DNA of 33,742 nucleotides from PGYR01 sp040264895 (lineage in GTDB: Bacteria > Bacteroidota > Ignavibacteria > Kapaibacteriales > UBA2268): NCBI GenBank assembly GCA_040264895.1, contig JBDQHL010000013.1, positions 1 through 33,742 on the forward strand, given 5' to 3'. The position numbers and the translations under genes are program-made. Of the stretch, positions 8,239 through 17,341 are shown in pieces. How positions within the stretch are numbered: position 1 is the first letter of the stretch; each line of letters opens with the position of its first letter. Below the pieces are notes generated by a model that worked only from the letters and a program-made list of their open reading frames with translations, ran no database searches and was not told the DNA's origin.

Positions 8239-11200
8239 TTATAAATTGTTTTCTTGCTCTTTTCTTAATTTCACGGATACAATTTTTGATATCCCAACCT
8301 CTTGTTGCGTTATACCATATAGAGTATCTGCTTCTTCCATAGTTATCTTCATGTGAGTAACAATGATAAACTGTGTGTTCTTACTAAACTCACGTATCAG
8401 CTTATTGAATCTTTTCAGATTCGCATCGTCTAATGGTGCATCAACTTCATCCAATATACAAAAAGGAGATGGCTTAACTAAATATATAGCAAAAAGAAGC
8501 GCTATAGCTGTTAGTGTCTTTTCTCCACCAGATAGCATATCTATACTACGTGGTTTCTTACCAGGAGGTTTCGCAGTTATCTCTACACTAGACTCCAATA
8601 GATTATCACCAACTAAATTAATGTCAGCTACACCCTCATCATTAAATAATTTTTTGAAAAGATTAGAGAAGTTTTCTTTTATCTTTTTGAATGTCTCCGA
8701 AAATCTCTCTTCCGCTGTTCTATTTATTTCTCTTATTGTCTCTTTTAGAGTTGTCTCAGACTCAGTCAAATCTTTTATTTGCTTAGTCAAGAAAATCAAT
8801 CTTTCATTTTGTTCATCATATTCTTGAACAGCTTCAAAATTTATATTACCTAAGTTTACTAACTTTTGCTTCAGCTCACTTACTTCATGCTTTCTTTCTT
8901 GAATTGGGAATTCTTCGTCTAACTGAATATCAAGTTCTTTAAGTTGTAAATCATAAGCTTCGAAAGCTCTGTTTTCCAATGCTTCCATCTTAGTTTCTAA
9001 TTCACTTCTAACAATATCTTCCTTGTGAAATTTATCTCTCAGCTTAGTATAATTGTTCCTTTTTTGATTTATCTCATTCGTTAAATTAAGCTGGTTTTCT
9101 TCAATTTTCTTTCGTTTATCTTCCTTCTGCTCTCTTTCGTTTTTTGTTTGGATTAATTTTGTTTGATTCTCATCCAAGAGCTTTTTCTGTTCATCAATAC
9201 TTTCTTTTAGACTGGACTTAGACTGCTCATTTTCTAAAATTTGATTTTTTCTATTATCTAATCTATGCTTCTCTGTATTAATCTGATTTCTATTTCTGTC
9301 AATTTCGTTCTTTATATTCTTGTAATCTGATAAAATTCTGATGTTAAGAATCTCTGCCGCTTGCATTTCTTCGTTTGACTTACTGTATTTCTTTTCGGCA
9401 GCATTTAGATTCTTTAGTTTTTCTTCTTTATTAGCTTCAGCATTAGTCAGCTTACGTTTATTGTCTGCAATTTTATATTGAAGCTCTTTGTTCTCATTTT
9501 GTAAATCTTCTGATTCTTTCTTCGAACTGTCAATACTCTTCTTATACATCTCTATATTGTTCTTTAGAGAATCAATTTTCATAGCAGATTGCATTTTGGT
9601 ATTTTCAGCTTGCTTCAGCTCATTTTCTGATCTTTTTATATCAGATTTTATCTTATTCGGATTTAGACTATTTCTCTTTTCAGACAGCTCATGTTTTTCA
9701 TTGTTTGCCTTTTCTAATTGGTCTTCCAAATCAGCAATGCTTGATTTTAAATCTTTAATTCTCTTTTGCTTCCCAAGCTTTGCGGTGTCTTTCTTACTTG
9801 TTCCTCCACCTCGCAGAATTCCGTTTTTGTTTACTATAAACCCATCTAAAGTAATAGCAGAATCTGCTCCACTTTCCACTAAAGAGTATGCTTCTTCTTT
9901 AGATTCTGCTATAGCAATCTTACCAAATAAGAAGTGTACCAAATCACGAATCTTCTCATCGCAATCTATAATTTCTGTAATTGATTTAGTGTTTAACTTA
10001 CTTGCAGTATCAGTGTTAGGAATCAATTCTTTACATACAATTGAGCGTTTAGATAGATTCTTGTGCTCAAGTAATTCAAATGCAGATTCTGCTTGTTTTG
10101 TAGTATCAACTACCAATAAGCTTCTATACTCACCTAAGACTGAGCTTATTGCCTTAGCGTACTTATCATCCGAAGAAATTAGCTCTTCAAGTAAGAAAGT
10201 ATTATCTGGCTTATCCCAATCCTTAGAATTTATAAGCATTTGTGTGGTATTGTCATCTGCAGTTAGTGCTTCTAAGAATTCAACTTGACTTTTCTTGCTG
10301 GATATATTATTCCTTACATCAGATATAGTCTGGTTTAAGTTTGATAAATCAAGATTAAACTGTTCTAACTTTGAGTTGACTATTTCTAACTCTTCTGATT
10401 TATCCTTTACATCCTTAGTAAGCGTCTTAACCTTAAAATCGAAATCACTTACGATAGATTCCTTCTTCTGTATCTCTGTATTATTTAAGTTGATTTCATC
10501 ATTATAATTATCAATTTTCTTATCTATTTTTTCAAATCGACTCTCATTATTATTTATAATTGAGTAAGCAGATTGAATCTGATTATTTAATTTATTTAAT
10601 ATCTCTATATCAGCGTTAGCTAATTCTTTTGCTTCATCTAATTCACGCTTGTACTTATTTTTTTGCTCTTTAAGTTCATTCAGAGAATCTCTTTGTGTGT
10701 TGCTGTCCTCTTCTCTGTTCTTTAATTTTATATTCAAGTCTTCAACTTCAGACTCTAATGTTGCTATAGTTTCACTACTTCTTTCATTTTCATTTTTAAG
10801 TCTTTCGTTTGTCTGATCTAATGAAATTATTTTTTCATTATTAACTGATAGTAATCTATTTGATTCAGAAATCTGATTATTTAAAATTTTTTCTTTAGCC
10901 ATTAATTGGCTAAGTTCTGAATCAACTTCACTTTTTACTTCTCTTGTTTGCGAGAGTTCCTTTTCAGACTCTTCCAACAATAACTCTAAGTCACTAATTT
11001 GTTCTTCTAAATCATTTAAGGAAATTCGAACTTCTCTATTTTTACTCCCAAATGAAGCGTATTCATTTTTCAGTAAGCTTGTTTCTATCTCTTTTAACTG
11101 TTCCGAAAGCTCATTGTATTTCTTAGTTTTCTTTGCTTGGCGTGACAATCTCTTAACATTCACTTCTACTTCGGAAAGAATATCATTTATTCTCTCTAGA

Positions 11201-11760
11201 TCTTCTTGAACTTTGTTTAATTTGTTACCAGCTTCTTTTCTTCTCTGCTTGTAACGAGTAACACCAGCGGCTTCCTCAATCATCTTACGACGTTCATCCA
11301 TCTTGCCATTGATTAATGCCTCTACCATTTTCAACTCAATTACTGAATATGAGTCAGGTCCCAAACCAGTATCCATAAACAAATCGTTGATATCTTTCAG
11401 TCGGCATTTGGTCTTGTTAAGAAGGTAATTACTATTTCCATCTCTGAATAATCTTCTTGAGATTTGAATTGTGTCATACTCACTAGGTAATACTTCTTTG
11501 TTGTTCTCTAATCGCATAGTTACTTCTGCCATTCCTAATGGCTTTCGCTTTGAAGTACCATTGAAGATCACACTGTCCATGGAGTCAGAACGAAGCACGG
11601 AAGTTTTCTGCTCGCCAAGAACCCACCTAACTGCATCGACTACATTTGACTTACCACATCCGTTGGGTCCAACAATAGCCGTAATACCATCTGCAAACTT
11701 AAACTTTGTTTTACCGGCAAAGGATTTAAACCCAGATATTTCTAATTCAGATAAAAACAT
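8239..11760 (-). CDS. smc: Chromosome segregation protein SMC
   Basis: Structural maintenance of chromosomes ATPase that, with ScpA/ScpB, compacts and helps segregate the chromosome. The N-terminal head has Walker A GPNGCGKSN (31-39). Two long Glu/Lys/Asn-rich coiled coils (about 165-500 and 665-1010) flank a globular hinge (about 505-660, with glycine-rich GFIVNKNGILRGGGTS near its end). The C-terminal head has the ABC signature LSGGEKTLTA (about 1077) and Walker B FCILDEVDAPLDD (about 1105). The length of 1173 is normal for bacterial SMC. It starts 14 bases after mreD, so it is probably transcribed from the mreB promoter; scpA and scpB are not in the window. Long open frames on the opposite strand here are antisense shadows of the coiled coil. 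Confidence 0.96.
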   Translation of the reverse strand: MFLSELEISGFKSFAGKTKFKFADGITAIVGPNGCGKSNVVDAVRWVLGEQKTSVLRSDSMDSVIFNGTSKRKPLGMAEVTMRLENNKEVLPSEYDTIQISRRLFRDGNSNYLLNKTKCRLKDINDLFMDTGLGPDSYSVIELKMVEALINGKMDERRKMIEEAAGVTRYKQRRKEAGNKLNKVQEDLERINDILSEVEVNVKRLSRQAKKTKKYNELSEQLKEIETSLLKNEYASFGSKNREVRISLNDLEEQISDLELLLEESEKELSQTREVKSEVDSELSQLMAKEKILNNQISESNRLLSVNNEKIISLDQTNERLKNENERSSETIATLESEVEDLNIKLKNREEDSNTQRDSLNELKEQKNKYKRELDEAKELANADIEILNKLNNQIQSAYSIINNNESRFEKIDKKIDNYNDEINLNNTEIQKKESIVSDFDFKVKTLTKDVKDKSEELEIVNSKLEQFNLDLSNLNQTISDVRNNISSKKSQVEFLEALTADDNTTQMLINSKDWDKPDNTFLLEELISSDDKYAKAISSVLGEYRSLLVVDTTKQAESAFELLEHKNLSKRSIVCKELIPNTDTASKLNTKSITEIIDCDEKIRDLVHFLFGKIAIAESKEEAYSLVESGADSAITLDGFIVNKNGILRGGGTSKKDTAKLGKQKRIKDLKSSIADLEDQLEKANNEKHELSEKRNSLNPNKIKSDIKRSENELKQAENTKMQSAMKIDSLKNNIEMYKKSIDSSKKESEDLQNENKELQYKIADNKRKLTNAEANKEEKLKNLNAAEKKYSKSNEEMQAAEILNIRILSDYKNIKNEIDRNRNQINTEKHRLDNRKNQILENEQSKSSLKESIDEQKKLLDENQTKLIQTKNEREQKEDKRKKIEENQLNLTNEINQKRNNYTKLRDKFHKEDIVRSELETKMEALENRAFEAYDLQLKELDIQLDEEFPIQERKHEVSELKQKLVNLGNINFEAVQEYDEQNERLIFLTKQIKDLTESETTLKETIREINRTAEERFSETFKKIKENFSNLFKKLFNDEGVADINLVGDNLLESSVEITAKPPGKKPRSIDMLSGGEKTLTAIALLFAIYLVKPSPFCILDEVDAPLDDANLKRFNKLIREFSKNTQFIIVTHMKITMEEADTLYGITQQEVGISKIVSVKLRKEQENNL

Positions 11761-11774
11761 AAAATATTATAGTC

Positions 11775-12293
11775 CTATATTATTCTTTCCTTTCGCTTTA
11801 TGAGCATAGGGATAACTGCAAAAACAGTAGTGTAAAATGAGAATGCTACCCCATATTTCATAAAAAATGACAAGAAAGTTAAATTACTTAGTTTGATATA
11901 GAAAAAGAAGTATATCAAATTATGAATAAAAGAAGAAATAAAAACTATCAACAGGAACTTCAACCCATGAAGTATCAACATTTCTTTTCCTTCTTTGTGA
12001 AACGAACCAGCTACAAAACCAACGATTGTCTTTGTAAAAGCATTAATACCAACTAAATCAAAAGATACGATATCTAAAGTTAGTCCAATAAGAAACCCAG
12101 CAACGGTACCGACAAATCTATCTTCTCTGATAGATATCCAAGCACATAGAATCAATAGTAAATCTGGAGTTATTCCCTGAACTTCAACAAAATTTAACAA
12201 TGAAAACTGAACTAATGACAAAACCATAACTAATACAGTATATATTATATACCTCTGCACTTGATTGTTGACATTAAAATTTCGTCTATTCAT
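11775..12293 (-). CDS. mreD: Rod shape-determining protein MreD
   Basis: Small polytopic inner-membrane protein of the elongasome, which links MreB filaments to peptidoglycan synthesis. Its 172 residues are mostly hydrophobic, with about five membrane segments starting near residues 16, 43, 62, 105 and 140. The typical MreD stretch with GITPDLLLILCAWISI and the following GFLIGLTLDI is present. It starts directly at the base after the mreC stop (no gap) and is followed 14 bases later by smc. The assignment rests on both the hydrophobic profile and the position right after mreC. Confidence 0.9.
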   Translation of the reverse strand: MNRRNFNVNNQVQRYIIYTVLVMVLSLVQFSLLNFVEVQGITPDLLLILCAWISIREDRFVGTVAGFLIGLTLDIVSFDLVGINAFTKTIVGFVAGSFHKEGKEMLILHGLKFLLIVFISSFIHNLIYFFFYIKLSNLTFLSFFMKYGVAFSFYTTVFAVIPMLIKRKERII

Positions 12294-13142
12294 CTATTTT
12301 TTCAATGCCTTCAATCTTTCTTCAATTTCTTCTATCAATGCCACTCTCTCAGGGTCATTTACATGTTTTATAACGAATACTTGTTCTAATGTAGAAAAAG
12401 ATACGAAAGGATCTACATAAGTTTTGTGAAACAGAGTTGACTTATCATCCTCTACTTTTATTACTTTGCCTATTGGCACTTGTGGTGGATATTTTCGACT
12501 ATAATTAGATGTTATTAGCTCGTCCCCTACTTTTACATCAAATGATTTGGGTATGTTTTGCATGAAGAAGTATTTGTCTCCACTCCAAACTAATATACCG
12601 TCAGTACCAGTTCTAATATTCTTAGCAGAAATCTTGACTTGCCTATTGTTTATCGTTTCAATTAATGAGTAATCATCTTGTACCACAACAACTAGTCCTG
12701 CTATTCCAGCATCAGTTCTAATTGCCATTCCTCGCTCTACACCACTAGCTTCGCCTTTGTTTATTGTTATATATTCACGTAGCTCAATAGTAGATTTTCC
12801 AATTACCTCAGCCGATATTAAGGGAACATCTATTGTCTCTTTGAATGCAAGCAAGCTTCGTAGCTTCTCATTTTCAGTTTGTGCTTTTTGTGATTTTATT
12901 AATTCAGAAGATAGGTATAGATTTAGCTCGCGAACAGCTCTATTCTCTGCCTTTAGGGCGTCTGGGTTTGGAACCCAGGAAAATGCTTCTTCTAACCAAC
13001 CAATAGAACCCACAACGAATGCTCTGTACCCACCAATTTTAGATACATCACCCATTGAGATAATTGCTAAACTAATAACACAGAGTAGGGTAACTGCGGC
13101 ATAGTCTTTGAACCTTACTATTAGATTTAGAAGCTGCAGCAT
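12294..13142 (-). CDS. mreC: Rod shape-determining protein MreC
   Basis: Bitopic periplasmic scaffold of the elongasome that connects MreB/MreD to cell-wall synthases. One membrane segment lies at about 14-31, followed by a coiled-coil helix (about 63-97, rich in Glu, Lys and Leu). The two-lobed beta domain (about 105-260) contains VIGKSTIELREYITINKGEASGV-type sequence and the conserved GLVVVVQDDYSLIETI and SGDKYFFMQNIP regions. Its 282 residues are usual. A Lys/Glu-rich tail ends in TAG immediately before the mreD ATG. It starts 14 bases after mreB. Confidence 0.93.
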   Translation of the reverse strand: MLQLLNLIVRFKDYAAVTLLCVISLAIISMGDVSKIGGYRAFVVGSIGWLEEAFSWVPNPDALKAENRAVRELNLYLSSELIKSQKAQTENEKLRSLLAFKETIDVPLISAEVIGKSTIELREYITINKGEASGVERGMAIRTDAGIAGLVVVVQDDYSLIETINNRQVKISAKNIRTGTDGILVWSGDKYFFMQNIPKSFDVKVGDELITSNYSRKYPPQVPIGKVIKVEDDKSTLFHKTYVDPFVSFSTLEQVFVIKHVNDPERVALIEEIEERLKALKK

Positions 13143-13156
13143 AGCAAATATTTAAT

Positions 13157-14182
13157 TTAGTAACTATTTCTTTTTATCAAAACGGAAGAGTAATCACTCA
13201 AGTTTTCTAATGCTTTACCAGTACCAATAACAACGGCAATTAATGGCTCTTCTGCTATATGGACTGGCAGGTTTGTTTCCTTAGTGATTTTTTCGCCAAG
13301 ACCTTTGAGCATGGCACCACCACCACTTAGCATTATTCCACGGTCAAATATATCAGCAGAAAGCTCTGGTGGAGTTTTTTCTAACAATCTAAGAACTCCG
13401 TTCACAATTTTGTTAACAGATTCTTCTAAAGCCTTTCTGATGTCAACAGAAGTAACACTTATCATTTTCGGTATGCCACTTACTACGTCTCTACCTTTTA
13501 CTTCTATCTCAATTTCGTCTTCTAATGGCATGGCAGAACCAACGTTACATTTTATCATTTCAGCAGTTCTTTCACCAATTAAAATATTATGTTTGAATCT
13601 GAAATAGTGTGAAACTGCACTTGTCATCTCATCACCTGCATGCTTAATTGATTCTGCTGTAACTATTCCAGATAGGGCAATAACAGCAATCTCGGTAGTA
13701 CCACCACCAATATCAACAATCATATTACCAACTGGCTCATGAACGTTCAGACCTATTCCTATTGCACTAGCCATTGGCTCAGCAATTAGGTGTACTTCCT
13801 TTGCACCAGCGTGTTCACAACTATCTCGAACAGTTCTTTTCTCTACTTCTGTTATTCCAGAAGGTACTGCAACTACAACTCTTCTTGCAGGTTGCCATGT
13901 GTTAGATACTTTTCTGATAAATGCACGAAGCATACCCTCAGTGATTTCGAAGTCAGCTATAACCCCATCACGAAGTGGGCGGATAATCTTTATATCCTTA
14001 TGAGTTTTACCTACCATTGACTGTGCATCGTTGCCAATAGCGATTATTTTTTTGGTTTGTCTATCGAAAGCAACAATCGTTGGTTCATCTAGCACTATCC
14101 CCTTACCTTTCATCCAGATAAGAGTATTAGCAGTACCGAGATCAATTGCTACATCGTTTGAAAATACGTTGAAAAATGACAT
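13157..14182 (-). CDS. mreB: Rod shape-determining actin-like protein MreB
   Basis: Bacterial actin homologue that polymerises on the inner membrane with ATP and directs lateral wall growth. The phosphate-1 loop VAIDLGTANT (11-20), the phosphate-2 loop VDIGGGTTEIAV (156-167) and the C-terminal adenosine motif MLSGGGAMLKGLG are all intact, and the length (341) is standard. It is the first gene of the mreBCD-smc-DUF2141 unit. Upstream lies a 272-base divergent region shared with speA that holds a promoter-like TATATTTG 38 bases before the ATG and an inverted repeat near its -33 position. Confidence 0.97.
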   Translation of the reverse strand: MSFFNVFSNDVAIDLGTANTLIWMKGKGIVLDEPTIVAFDRQTKKIIAIGNDAQSMVGKTHKDIKIIRPLRDGVIADFEITEGMLRAFIRKVSNTWQPARRVVVAVPSGITEVEKRTVRDSCEHAGAKEVHLIAEPMASAIGIGLNVHEPVGNMIVDIGGGTTEIAVIALSGIVTAESIKHAGDEMTSAVSHYFRFKHNILIGERTAEMIKCNVGSAMPLEDEIEIEVKGRDVVSGIPKMISVTSVDIRKALEESVNKIVNGVLRLLEKTPPELSADIFDRGIMLSGGGAMLKGLGEKITKETNLPVHIAEEPLIAVVIGTGKALENLSDYSSVLIKRNSY

Positions 14183-14219
14183 TAAATCGGATTACGTTTT
14201 TGTGTTAAGGTGTATTTTA

Positions 14220-14227
14220 CAAATATA
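14220..14227 (-). promoter_or_regulatory. Candidate mreB promoter -7 element
   Basis: Reads TATATTTG on the minus strand, a full match to the Bacteroidota -7 consensus TAnnTTTG, 38 bases before the mreB ATG. A degenerate -33 (TTTA, 14244-14247) lies 16 bases upstream. It would serve the whole mreBCD-smc unit. Confidence 0.45.
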
Positions 14228-14238
14228 CTTATTTTGAG

Positions 14239-14266
14239 CTTCATAAAATAATGAAATTCTATGAAG
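14239..14266. promoter_or_regulatory. Inverted repeat over the mreB -33 region, operator-like
   Basis: CTTCATA (14239-14245) and TATGAAG (14260-14266) are exact inverted copies 14 bases apart. A further AAT/ATT pairing inside them follows an A-C mismatch. It covers the expected -33 position of the mreB promoter and could be a regulator-binding site. No known regulator is implied. Confidence 0.35.
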
Positions 14267-14401
14267 TAAACCTATTTGTTTGGATAAAAAATTTGTCTTA
14301 ATTACTTACTTGCTATATTTCTGTAGTCTGTTTGTTTGAATTATCAAAAATTTAACAACCAAGAGTTGAAATTCTTTAAAGTAAATTTACAATTTATTCC
14401 G

Positions 14402-14409
14402 TATATTTG
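14402..14409 (+). promoter_or_regulatory. Candidate speA promoter -7 element
   Basis: TATATTTG matches TAnnTTTG and lies 45 bases before the speA ATG. The upstream half is weak (TTTA at 14375-14378, spacing 23). It is almost the mirror image of the mreB element across the divergent intergenic region. Confidence 0.4.
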
Positions 14410-14454
14410 AGTTTTAAAGACTAAGTAAACAATAATCTAATTAGGCATATAAGA

Positions 14455-16341
14455 ATGGAAAAATGGTCAATAGAAGATTCGGAAGAGCTATACAATATAA
14501 ATGGATGGGGCAAAGATTACTTTACGATAAATAAGGAAGGTAATGTATTATTTTCTGTTAATGATAAGAATAAGCCAATTGACCTAAAAGAAGTTATTGA
14601 CGAGCTATCCATAAAAAACTTCTCAACTCCAATTTTATTGCGTTTTCCAGAGATAATAGAACACAGAATATCCACTATATTTGACTGTTTCTATAATGCC
14701 TCAGAAGAGTATAAATTTGAAGGAGATTGTACTCTAATTTACCCAATTAAGGTAAACCAAATGCGGCCTGTGGTAAAAGAGATTATGGATTCTATAAATG
14801 AGCGTAATGTAGGATTAGAAGCAGGATCAAAACCAGAATTACACGCTGTATTAGCAATGGTTCTAGAAGGTGCACCTATAGTTTGTAACGGCTACAAGGA
14901 TGAAAGCTTTATAGAGCTTGCACTTTTAGCTCAGAAGTTAGGAAATAATATATTCTTAGTAGTAGAAAAAATTAACGAATTGAAGCTAATAATTGATGTG
15001 GCTGAAAGATTAGATGTTACTCCAAATATAGGTATAAGAATCAAATTAGCCACTTCGGGAAGTGGTAAATGGGAAAGTTCGGGCGGTGATAAAAGTAAGT
15101 TTGGATTAAATGCTGCTGAATTATTGGAAGCAATTGAATATGCCAAAGAAAGAGGTAAGATTCAATGTATTAACCTTATTCACTTCCACTTAGGTAGTCA
15201 GATAACTAAAATAAGAAAGATTAAAAGTGCATTGAGAGAAGTAGCTCACTTTTATGTTGAGCTTCGTAAATTGGGCTGTGAAATTAAAAATGTAGACATA
15301 GGTGGTGGTCTCGGTGTTGATTATGACGGAACTAAGTCAAGCAATTCAAGTTCAATAAACTATACAATCCAAGAATATGTAAATGATGCTGTCTATTCTT
15401 TAGCTCATGTTTGCAATAAGTATGACTTACCACACCCTAACCTTATAACAGAGTCTGGTAGAGCTATAACTGCCCACCATTCAGTATTGATATTCGATGT
15501 TTTAGAGAAAACTTCACCACCTCACTTTGGTGATGACTTTCCAGAAGAATTTTCTGATAGCGATTTGGTTCGTGAGTTAGTTACAATTCATAATAATATC
15601 AAGCGCACAAGTATGTTAGAGCCATGGCACGATGCACAACAAATAAGACAAGAAGCACTTGAATTATTTAGCTTAGGTCACTTAGAATTAAAAATTAGAG
15701 CAGAGGTGGAGAGATTATTCTGGTCTATTGCAAAAAAAGTCCATACTATTTGTTCAAATATGAAACGACTTCCATCAGAACATGAGAACTTAACCAATAT
15801 GCTTGCTGACAAATACTTCTGTAACTTTTCTATATTCCAATCATTACCAGACTCTTGGGCTATAGACCAGCTATTCCCTATAATGCCCATACATAGACTA
15901 AGTGAACAACCACTTAACAGAGGTACGTTAGAAGATATAACTTGTGATTCGGATGGTAAAATAGATCACTTTATTGGTGATGGTCACCACACAAGTACTT
16001 TACCTTTACATAGCCTAAAAGAGGATGATACTTATTACTTAGGTGCATTTTTAGTTGGAGCATATCAAGAAATCTTAGGAGATATGCATAACCTTTTTGG
16101 TGATACAAATACTGTTCATGTTAGATCTGGTAAAAAGGGATACAAAATAGAAGAAATGATTGACGGAGAGAGAGTTTCTGAGGTACTAGAATTTGTACAG
16201 TTCTCTCATAAAAAATTAGTCAGGACTATGGAATCGAGAGTAGCAGCAAAAGTTAAGAATAAAACTATAGCCCCAAGCCAAGGCAAGGAGCTATTATCAA
16301 TTTATAAGTCTGGGTTGTATGGTTATACTTACTTAGAATAA
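14455..16341 (+). CDS. speA: Biosynthetic arginine decarboxylase
   Basis: PLP-dependent fold-III decarboxylase converting arginine to agmatine, the first step of polyamine synthesis by the agmatine route. The N-terminal WSIEDSEELYNINGWGKDYF is the SpeA family start. The PLP lysine is Lys99 in YPIKVNQ. HFHLGSQI (about 243-250) and DIGGGLGVDYDGT (about 281-293) shape the cofactor-binding barrel, and a conserved C-terminal CDSDGKIDHFIGDG region closes the active site. At 628 residues the length fits SpeA and not the shorter ornithine decarboxylases. It is a single-gene unit, divergent from mreB and convergent with pheS (13 bases between stops). Agmatine-processing genes are not in the window. 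Confidence 0.95.
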   Translation: MEKWSIEDSEELYNINGWGKDYFTINKEGNVLFSVNDKNKPIDLKEVIDELSIKNFSTPILLRFPEIIEHRISTIFDCFYNASEEYKFEGDCTLIYPIKVNQMRPVVKEIMDSINERNVGLEAGSKPELHAVLAMVLEGAPIVCNGYKDESFIELALLAQKLGNNIFLVVEKINELKLIIDVAERLDVTPNIGIRIKLATSGSGKWESSGGDKSKFGLNAAELLEAIEYAKERGKIQCINLIHFHLGSQITKIRKIKSALREVAHFYVELRKLGCEIKNVDIGGGLGVDYDGTKSSNSSSINYTIQEYVNDAVYSLAHVCNKYDLPHPNLITESGRAITAHHSVLIFDVLEKTSPPHFGDDFPEEFSDSDLVRELVTIHNNIKRTSMLEPWHDAQQIRQEALELFSLGHLELKIRAEVERLFWSIAKKVHTICSNMKRLPSEHENLTNMLADKYFCNFSIFQSLPDSWAIDQLFPIMPIHRLSEQPLNRGTLEDITCDSDGKIDHFIGDGHHTSTLPLHSLKEDDTYYLGAFLVGAYQEILGDMHNLFGDTNTVHVRSGKKGYKIEEMIDGERVSEVLEFVQFSHKKLVRTMESRVAAKVKNKTIAPSQGKELLSIYKSGLYGYTYLE

Positions 16342-16354
16342 GGTGGACAATTAA

Positions 16355-17341
16355 CTAGAATTGCTTTAAAACTCTCACATCATTCTCATATAACTTCCTG
16401 ATATCATCAAGTTGAGTTTTTGCCATAGTTATTCTTTCTACACCAAACCCAAATGCATAGCCTGTATAAATTTCTGGGTCAACACCACCAGCTATTAATA
16501 CATTAGGGTGAACCATACCGCAACCTACTATTTCCATCCATTTATTCGAATGTTTAGTACGAATATCTAGCTCTGCACTAGGCTCTGTGAATGGGAAGAA
16601 TGAAGCTCTGAGTCTGAACTCTATATCATCTCCATACATAACTCTAGCAAAGTGCATCATTGTAGCTTTAAGCTCTGCCATAGTGACATTTTTATCAATA
16701 TACAAGCCTTCAATTTGATGAAATTCCGCCAAGTGAGTTGAGTCTAATGTTTCATTTCTATATACTCGCCCTGGCATAATAGCTCTAATAGGTGGCTCCA
16801 TATTCTCCATCATTCTAATTTGAACAGGTGATGTATGAGTTCTTAGTACAGTCGTTTGGTGTTTGTTATCAAGGAAGAAAGTATCCTGCATATCACGAGC
16901 AGGATGATTAGGTGGAAAATTCAACGCATCAAAATTATGATAATCATCCTCGGCTTCTGGTCCTTCGGCTACAGAAAATCCCATCTTCGTAAATATTTCT
17001 ATCATTTGTGAGATTGTTTGTCGAACAGGATGTTCACTACCCACAAATTGTTTAATACCTGGTAGCGTTAAATCAATATTAGAACTTGTAATAGATTTGT
17101 CTTCTAATTCTTGTTTTAGTCTCTTGTACTCACTTTCAGCATACTTACTAACTATGTTTAGCTCCTTACCTACTTCTCTTTTCTCTTCATTTGATAGCTC
17201 ACGCATTTTACCAAAAAAAGCTTGAATTTTTCCCTTTTTTACTAAATATTCTAACCTAAAATCTTCTAACTGATCTTGGTTTTCAACAGATTTTAGTTTT
17301 GACTCTATCTCAGATTTCGTATTTCTAATATCTTCAATCAT
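16355..17341 (-). CDS. pheS: Phenylalanyl-tRNA synthetase alpha subunit
   Basis: Catalytic alpha subunit of the (alpha-beta)2 class II synthetase that charges tRNA-Phe. Residues 1-85 form the N-terminal tRNA-binding coiled coil. Class II motif 2 is at GRVYRNETLD (191-200), followed by THLAEFHQIEG, and motif 3 is GFGVER (298-303). The length of 328 is standard. Its ATG overlaps the stop of the preceding membrane-protein gene by one base (TAATG), so translation is coupled to it. The beta subunit gene pheT is not adjacent. It ends with TAG. Confidence 0.96.
   Translation of the reverse strand: MIEDIRNTKSEIESKLKSVENQDQLEDFRLEYLVKKGKIQAFFGKMRELSNEEKREVGKELNIVSKYAESEYKRLKQELEDKSITSSNIDLTLPGIKQFVGSEHPVRQTISQMIEIFTKMGFSVAEGPEAEDDYHNFDALNFPPNHPARDMQDTFFLDNKHQTTVLRTHTSPVQIRMMENMEPPIRAIMPGRVYRNETLDSTHLAEFHQIEGLYIDKNVTMAELKATMMHFARVMYGDDIEFRLRASFFPFTEPSAELDIRTKHSNKWMEIVGCGMVHPNVLIAGGVDPEIYTGYAFGFGVERITMAKTQLDDIRKLYENDVRVLKQF

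Noticed and set aside
9488..10288. A 266-codon open frame on the plus strand inside smc
   Set aside because: It is antisense to the SMC coiled coil and hinge. Its Ser/Phe/Leu-rich composition is what the complement of Glu/Lys/Asn codons gives, and it has no recognisable domain.
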